Shown piece after piece: positions 60,421 through 64,000 of a stretch of DNA of 64,000 nt; the stretch's first letter is position 1, and each line of letters begins with the position of its first letter. Where the stretch lies: contig NZ_JBHSRI010000019.1 of NCBI RefSeq assembly GCF_042658845.1, positions 1 through 64,000 on the forward strand, read 5' to 3'. The position numbers and the translations under genes were made by a program. The notes beneath the pieces were generated by a model. The model ran no database searches, was not told the DNA's origin, and was given only the letters and a program-made list of their open reading frames with translations. The DNA comes from Paenisporosarcina macmurdoensis. GTDB lineage: Bacteria > Bacillota > Bacilli > Bacillales_A > Planococcaceae.

Positions 60421-60735
60421 GTTAATTCTCCTCTATACAGAACTGGCATTACCATTTAATGTTTTCTTCCAGAATTATGGTTTTATAAAGTAATATTCTC
60501 AGTTCAATAGAAAGTTTCCTGGTTAAACTAACGCCCCGTTAGTTCATTAAACAAAGCTCTTTTATGTATTATACCAACAATACCCATTTTTACCTGTTAA
60601 AAATAAATTTTTCTGCCAATTATAAAAGCACTTCAAAATGAGGTTCTAATTCGGGTTTTATTTGGCTGTTTATTTTGATAATAAAACAGGTTCGATTTGA
60701 CCGTTTATTTCGGAATAAATGATCCAAAAATGAAT
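60421..60735. other. spacer with a short palindrome
   Basis: AACTAACG and CGTTAGTT (60526-60544) are perfect arms with a CCC loop; the CGTTAGTT word also occurs beside R6 copy 1. At 60655-60712 the words GTTTTATTTG/GTTTATTTT recur 35 bases later as GTTCGATTTG/GTTTATTTC. No ORF. Confidence 0.4.
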
Positions 60736-60785
60736 GGCTTAGCCAGAGACACAAATGTCTTTTATTTGTGTCTCTCCTCAACACT
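60736..60785 (+). repeat. R3-derived hairpin
   Basis: AGCCAGAGACACAAATG pairs with TTTGTGTCTCTC across TCTTTTA. It is the inner hairpin of R3 without the terminal repeats, followed by the R4 word CTCAACACTCCC. Confidence 0.7.
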
Positions 60786-60821
60786 CCCAATCTACCGGAC
60801 TTGTTAACGATGGGTTACCCA

Positions 60822-60866
60822 ACGCAAAAAAGTGTAAGTCCCCAACACTACTTACACTTTTTGCGC
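60822..60866 (+). terminator. isolated hairpin with A- and T-runs
   Basis: GCAAAAAAGTGTAAGT and ACTTACACTTTTTGC form a 15-16 bp stem around CCCCAACACT. It can terminate in either direction, but no gene that I can support ends right beside it. Confidence 0.6.
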
Positions 60867-61077
60867 TATTTTTGTTGCAAGATTTAGGCCCCCACCTAAA
60901 TAGGGTAATTGGATTTTCTTCTTGGAGGTTGCATTGTGCGCGGTTTGTTGTAGGAATGAGTAGAGTTCGCCACAGCACTATGTATGTTATCCATCTCCCT
61001 CTATTTTCCCTTCCCCAAAAAGGATTAATAGCTCTTCTATAGTTTAAATCTCCTATTCTGAAAAGGAAATATTTCTC

Positions 61078-61160
61078 CTCAAAATTGAACTTTGCCTACT
61101 AGTTCCGCTCCTAAAATTGAATTTTCTCTAAAAAAAGTGCCTCAAAATTGGATTTTGCTT
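61078..61160 (+). repeat. three AAAATTG-centred words about 31.5 bp apart
   Basis: CTCAAAATTGAACTTTGC, CCTAAAATTGAATTTTC and CTCAAAATTGGATTTTGC have their AAAATTG at 61081, 61113 and 61144 (32 and 31 apart, about three helical turns). Intervening bases differ. Confidence 0.6.
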
Positions 61161-61251
61161 TCTCACAAAAAATTGTATAAATATTTTTAATCAAACCAAC
61201 ACTTTATATAACCTATCAAAGGAAAATTCTCTCATATACTAACTTCATCGT

Positions 61252-61305
61252 GTTACTTGCGATACGCTGTTGATCTGCATGGCTCCATGACCAACTTGAT
61301 GAAGT
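61252..61305 (+). promoter_or_regulatory. structured leader of the 34-residue membrane protein
   Basis: ACTTCATC (61252-61259) pairs with GATGAAGT (61298-61305), and CATGG/CCATG makes an inner hairpin at about 61278-61289. It ends about 50 bases before the start codon. I match it to no riboswitch class that I know. Confidence 0.4.
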
Positions 61306-61356
61306 AGATGACTTTATTTCGAGCAGATAATTAATTAGAAAGGTTGTGTTGGTTAA

Positions 61357-61461
61357 ATGAAATTTGGTAAGTTGTTTGATTTAAGTGCTGTCGATTTATT
61401 ATTCGGTATCATTGGTTCAAGTGTATTTATCATTGTTTTATATATGTTCACTACACTTTAG
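61357..61461 (+). CDS. 34-residue single-pass membrane protein
   Basis: ATG at 61357 preceded by AGAAAGG, a 34-codon frame with a short polar N-terminus (MKFGKLFDLSAVD) and one hydrophobic helix (about residues 14-30). It is followed by an intrinsic terminator at 61491. A leader with a hairpin precedes it. A self-contained unit with ribosome site, frame and terminator is more than chance would easily give. I recognise no family; possibilities include a small regulatory membrane protein or a type I toxin-like peptide. Confidence 0.55.
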   Translation: MKFGKLFDLSAVDLLFGIIGSSVFIIVLYMFTTL

Positions 61462-61490
61462 GAGCGTGTTGTATGTTCAGGTACGATTAG

Positions 61491-61529
61491 AACCCTTCCC
61501 CGGTCGATTTTTCTCGGAGAAGGGTTTTT
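61491..61529 (+). terminator. terminator of the 34-residue protein gene
   Basis: AACCCTTCCCCGG pairs with CTCGGAGAAGGGTT (one bulge) and runs into TTTTT. Confidence 0.8.
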
Positions 61530-61625
61530 GCATGGCTGCAAGGTGTTTTTATTGAGGGATTTTTAATTTTAGAGGATGTATGGTGACTTGCACCATTTGT
61601 CATATTATGGTGGTTACTCCATTAG

Positions 61626-61720
61626 TCAGACGTGAGGACGTATTTTTCAGACGTGAAGTCCAATTAGTCAGACGTGGATGCTTTTTTTTCAGACGTGAAC
61701 GCTAAAAAGTCAGACTGAGC
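61626..61720 (+). repeat. 21-bp phased array B
   Basis: TCAGACGTGA-type cores start at 61626, 61647, 61668, 61689 and 61710 (the last is TCAGACTGAG), all exactly 21 apart. The 11-base spacers alternate between sequences beginning GGACG, AGTCC, GATGC and ACGCT and ending in TT or AA. Confidence 0.9.
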
Positions 61721-61758
61721 GACCATTCAACTTTTAAAAGAAGTACTCGCTGACAGAA

Positions 61759-61785
61759 AAACCCGACAAGCGCAAGCGTTCGGGG
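61759..61785 (+). other. GC-rich hairpin between arrays
   Basis: CCCGACAAGCGC and GCGTTCGGG pair with small bulges. No T-run. Confidence 0.5.
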
Positions 61786-61811
61786 GCATCTAAAGGTTTT
61801 CTTTTGGTTTA

Positions 61812-62025
61812 GTGTGAATGGTAAACCTTGAATGGTGCTGCCGGTAAGTGTGGCAGCCTTTTTGTTGGATGGCTTTGTGGATATGGGTTTTCAGACGCGA
61901 AGTTTATGATTCCTACGTGGGAGCTGATTTTTCTTACGTGGACGGCTATTTTTCCTACGTGACCGCCGAAAATTCCTACGTGACATGCGTATCTCACAAT
62001 ATTGCTATCACCTAGACGTTGAGTC
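61812..62025 (+). repeat. 214-bp unit 1 with 21-bp phased array C
   Basis: Opens with GTGTGAATGGTAAACCTTG. A terminator-like hairpin (GCTGCC and GGCAGC, 61837-61857, then CTTTTTG) follows, and then TTCCTACGTG cores at 61910, 61931, 61952 and 61973, exactly 21 apart. A degenerate TTCAGACGCG lies 20 bases before the first core and carries the core word of array B. Confidence 0.9.
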
Positions 62026-62205
62026 GTGTGAATGGTAAACCTTGAATGGTGCTGCCGGTAAGACTGGCAGCCTTTTTTGTTGGATGGCTTTGTGGATATG
62101 GAGTTTTCGGACGCGAAGATCATGATTCCTACGTGAGCGCTGTTTTTTCCTACGTGGATGGCTATTTTTCCTACGTCAACCTCCAAAATTCCTACGTGAC
62201 GTTAC
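62026..62205 (+). repeat. 214-bp unit 2 with 21-bp phased array D
   Basis: Tandem copy of the previous unit. The hairpin stem keeps GCTGCC/GGCAGC (62051-62071) while the loop changes. Cores start at 62126, 62147, 62168 and 62189, all 21 apart, with TTCGGACGCG 20 bases before. Spacers differ from those of array C more than the cores do. Confidence 0.9.
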
Positions 62206-62247
62206 CATTTCCCCAGAATTCCTCTCTCACACTAAAAATCTCCACAT

Positions 62248-62292
62248 AAAAACACCTTCCTCATTTTCATTAAGGTAGGTGTTTTCATTTTT
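62248..62292 (-). terminator. terminator of the IDEAL-motif gene
   Basis: AAAACACCTTCC and AAGGTAGGTGTTTT pair around CATTTTCAT with T-rich tails on both strands. Confidence 0.75.
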
Positions 62293-62321
62293 TATAGAAT
62301 TCCATGGTTATCCTCCAACGG

Positions 62322-62756
62322 TTAGTGTAGTAAGCGGTTAAAGAGATTTTCATCGCGTGTTTGAAGAGCGTAGTCAATCATTCGGCTATGATTTGCGCCT
62401 TCAAGCAACGTGATGAATTCGCTTGCTTCTTCTTTTACATCGCTTCCAGGTTCTGTGTTTTCTGGTTCGCCGTGCTGTAAAATCGTTTGCAAATGCGTAT
62501 GAATATCTGACACTAGCAATAATTGATAGAGTGGCAAGCGAATGAAGCGATTCCCTTTTTGAAAGACGAAGACTTCGGACAAGTTTTCGACTTGGTATGT
62601 GTTCATATTGACGATGATTTCTTTGCCTTCCACAGGAATGAAGTGAAAGAGTTCGTCATCTTTTTTTATGGAAAAGTATTGATAAGCAAATACCAATTTC
62701 ATCTTTTGGCCTTCTAGTTTTGAGTAGAACGGTTTCATTAGTTGTACGTGTAACAT
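62322..62756 (-). CDS. IDEAL-motif protein, 144 residues
   Basis: I place the start at the ATG at 62756 (AAGGGGG eight bases upstream); the longer frame to 62870 adds a stretch without a ribosome site. The C-terminus DYALQTRDENLFNRLL is a good IDEAL domain, a short helix found in several Bacillales proteins of unclear function. The first 90 residues look like a small beta-rich domain (MLHVQLMKPFYSKLEGQ). Probably cytoplasmic. It is followed by its own terminator and preceded by another small gene with its own terminator, so expression is likely independent. Confidence 0.75.
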   Translation of the reverse strand: MLHVQLMKPFYSKLEGQKMKLVFAYQYFSIKKDDELFHFIPVEGKEIIVNMNTYQVENLSEVFVFQKGNRFIRLPLYQLLLVSDIHTHLQTILQHGEPENTEPGSDVKEEASEFITLLEGANHSRMIDYALQTRDENLFNRLLH

Positions 62757-62840
62757 TGTGATCCCCCCTTGTTTTAATCTAAATATTCTGATTACTACTA
62801 TTGTATCACAATCCCGTCCATTTCGTGCAGGATAAATTCG

Positions 62841-62868
62841 GAAAAAATACCGCCTAGAGTCAGGCGGC
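62841..62868 (-). terminator. terminator of the 93-residue gene
   Basis: Minus strand CCGCCTGACTCTAGGCGG followed by TATTTTTTCC: a short, GC-rich, classic intrinsic terminator nine bases after the stop. Confidence 0.88.
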
Positions 62869-62876
62869 ATGCTTGT

Positions 62877-63158
62877 TTAGGCCTTCGGTTGTCTGTATGT
62901 AAAATAAGCAATAGATTTTTCGTCATCTTGAATAAAAAATCCAAGAAGATCGGTTTGTACGGTTGCAGCCATTTCTTTTCCGAATTGCTCGTCACACGTA
63001 AATGAGCATTTATTAGTGCGAAAATCAATTTGAATGTCTTTAATTTGAAAGCAATCAAATGTCACCTTTTTAATTATTACGATTCCTTTATCGTTCGACG
63101 TAATAACTGTTGATTTTCTTTTGCCGTTCGGAATTTCGTAACCACTTGGCTTTACCAT
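62877..63158 (-). CDS. hypothetical protein, 93 residues
   Basis: I do not recognise this protein. It has mixed charge, no membrane helix and a beta-rich pattern (STVITSNDKGIVIIKKVTFDCFQIKDIQID). The ATG at 63158 has only a poor ribosome site. The frame is open for 17 more codons upstream (ending ILPGLQQSA) without a usual start, so initiation could be elsewhere or weak. A strong terminator follows directly. Confidence 0.55.
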   Translation of the reverse strand: MVKPSGYEIPNGKRKSTVITSNDKGIVIIKKVTFDCFQIKDIQIDFRTNKCSFTCDEQFGKEMAATVQTDLLGFFIQDDEKSIAYFTYRQPKA

Positions 63159-63455
63159 GGCACTTTGCTGTAATCCTGGTAAGATAATTTCATAGGATGG
63201 GCAAACAGATCAACCTTTCCTTTACATATTTGTGATGGATTTTGTGTATATCTTAAACTCTATCAATTTCGAGAGATAGTAGAACATCATTTGCCTACGA
63301 AACCCGACTATCGTTCGGTTAAATGAGATTCTACATTTCCATATTCCCATACAAAACCATTGGATTTACAAGAAAATTTACAGGATTTTTGAAAACTTAT
63401 TTGCATTTAAATTCTTAATTCTTTCCTATCACTTACGGTTTCGCTCGAAAAGCCG
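63159..63455. other. divergent spacer
   Basis: Lies between the minus-strand 93-residue gene and the plus-strand SWIM gene. AT-rich; no ORF and no hairpin with T-run that I can support. Confidence 0.3.
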
Positions 63456-63461
63456 TATAAT
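63456..63461 (+). promoter_or_regulatory. -10 box of the SWIM-finger gene
   Basis: A perfect TATAAT 33 bases before the chosen start. The -35 position (TTACGG, 17-base spacer) is poor. Confidence 0.45.
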
Positions 63462-63493
63462 GAAAGGAAAGTTTTTTTTTGGAGATGTTGCTA

Positions 63494-64000
63494 TTGAGTC
63501 ATTCATTATTTAATATTGCTGTGCGTTATCAATCACATATCCAAAAGTGGATGGAGACGCTATCTGAAGACCTGCACCCTTCTCATCTGGATGATGAAGA
63601 GCTTGTACGTCGTGCGTCCTTTGCCGTACGTAATGGGGCAGTCCGCGCTATTTCATACGATCCATACGAACATACTTTAGAAGCACGCGTTCATGATGTC
63701 AGTTCTGCCGTTGTGACCATTCATCTAGTTGATGAAGAAATTACGTGTTCTTGTCCTGAAAAGCATCTATGCCGTCATAGTTTAGCGGTTGTTTTTAGTT
63801 TATATATGCAAAAGTTTTCCCTCTCTGAGTGGCTCCAGGAATGGCGTTTAAAAAAGACGGAACAACTTTCAATTCTTGCTAATGAACGTACACCTGAAAG
63901 CTGGAATGCGATTGTTCAATCGACGTTTAATGCCGTTTCTGGTGATTGGTCGTGGAAAGAACGTTATTATATCGACAGTTCAATTAATCAAATGAAACAA
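63494..64000 (+). CDS. SWIM zinc-finger protein, 5' part, runs off the window
   Basis: An open frame of at least 169 codons to the window edge. The SWIM motif is clear at residues about 84-97 (ITCSCPEKHLCRHS, the C-x-C-xn-C-x-H zinc ligands), within the usual setting of an N-terminal 80-residue lead and a following helix (LAVVFSLYMQKF). I chose the TTG at 63494 because GGAG (63481-63484) is nine bases upstream; an in-frame ATG at 63485 is directly joined to that site and unlikely. SWIM proteins bind DNA or protein and are often encoded beside SNF2 helicases, which may lie just beyond the edge. Confidence 0.85.
   Translation, partial: MSHSLFNIAVRYQSHIQKWMETLSEDLHPSHLDDEELVRRASFAVRNGAVRAISYDPYEHTLEARVHDVSSAVVTIHLVDEEITCSCPEKHLCRHSLAVVFSLYMQKFSLSEWLQEWRLKKTEQLSILANERTPESWNAIVQSTFNAVSGDWSWKERYYIDSSINQMKQ

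Noticed and set aside
60755..61042. 95-codon plus-strand frame
   Set aside because: It runs through an R3/R4 hairpin and a terminator-like stem and has no ribosome site.
61809..62186. Minus-strand frame with HVGK-type heptads through arrays C and D
   Set aside because: Same reasoning: it follows from the 21-base period; no start site, and it runs through two terminator-like hairpins.

Overview
The window is AT-rich and reads as chromosome of a low-GC Gram-positive of the Bacillales, most likely family Planococcaceae (Psychrobacillus, Paenisporosarcina, Sporosarcina or a relative). This rests on strong AGGAGG-type ribosome sites with many TTG/GTG starts, four large secreted proteins ending in S-layer-homology (SLH) triplets, a capABC-type tyrosine-kinase capsule module, and B. 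subtilis-like EpsC/L/M/N homologues. Nearly every gene is on the minus strand; the exceptions are a partial SWIM-finger gene at the right edge and a few tiny ORFs. I see no tRNA, rRNA, transposase, phage gene or CRISPR array.

Layout. (1) 1-2.6 kb: a butanediol-dehydrogenase-like gene, a 350-bp tandem repeat (family R0) and a 93-residue hypothetical protein. (2) 3.1-27.8 kb: a capsule/exopolysaccharide locus read right to left. It starts with chain-length regulator, tyrosine kinase and phosphatase, then EpsC-type dehydratase, glycosyltransferases, flippase, polymerase, UDP-uronate enzymes, the initiating phosphosugar transferase, a 3-hydroxyacyl-CoA dehydrogenase, sugar acyltransferase and aminotransferase. 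A broken asparagine synthase, a TDP-Fuc4N-type pathway and finally galU-galE follow. A decayed 3' scrap of galU lies in the middle. (3) 28.5-43.3 kb: three giant SLH surface enzymes (an extracellular nuclease and two subtilisins). (4) 43.7-44.4 kb: a phased short-repeat array flanked by two palindromes. (5) 44.4-47.8 kb: a kinase-isomerase-aldolase trio that fits 5-deoxyribose salvage (DHAP shunt). (6) 48.4-55.4 kb: a small membrane-anchored protein, an SDR and a fourth SLH protein with a metallophosphoesterase head. (7) 56.6-58.6 kb: a Yip1-like membrane protein with an HlyD-like adaptor. (8) 59.4-64 kb: small membrane or secreted proteins, more phased arrays, an IDEAL-motif protein and the start of a SWIM zinc-finger gene.

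How the genes fit together. The sugar genes suggest a repeat unit that starts on a bacillosamine-like, possibly 3-hydroxybutyrylated amino sugar. It would contain a hexuronic acid, possibly amidated, and an acylated 4-amino-4,6-dideoxy-galactose. The SLH proteins would sit on the same wall surface and degrade extracellular DNA, phosphate esters and protein.

The most unusual content is non-coding. From 28 to 62 kb most intergenic gaps hold structured repeats. Family R1 (seven complete and two damaged copies) has two hairpins whose arms change together between copies. Families R2-R5 are palindromic elements that share modules. Six short arrays at two loci use a strict 21-bp period (two helical turns) although their core words differ completely. 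I consider the 21-bp arrays and the covarying R1 family the best candidates for undescribed systems.
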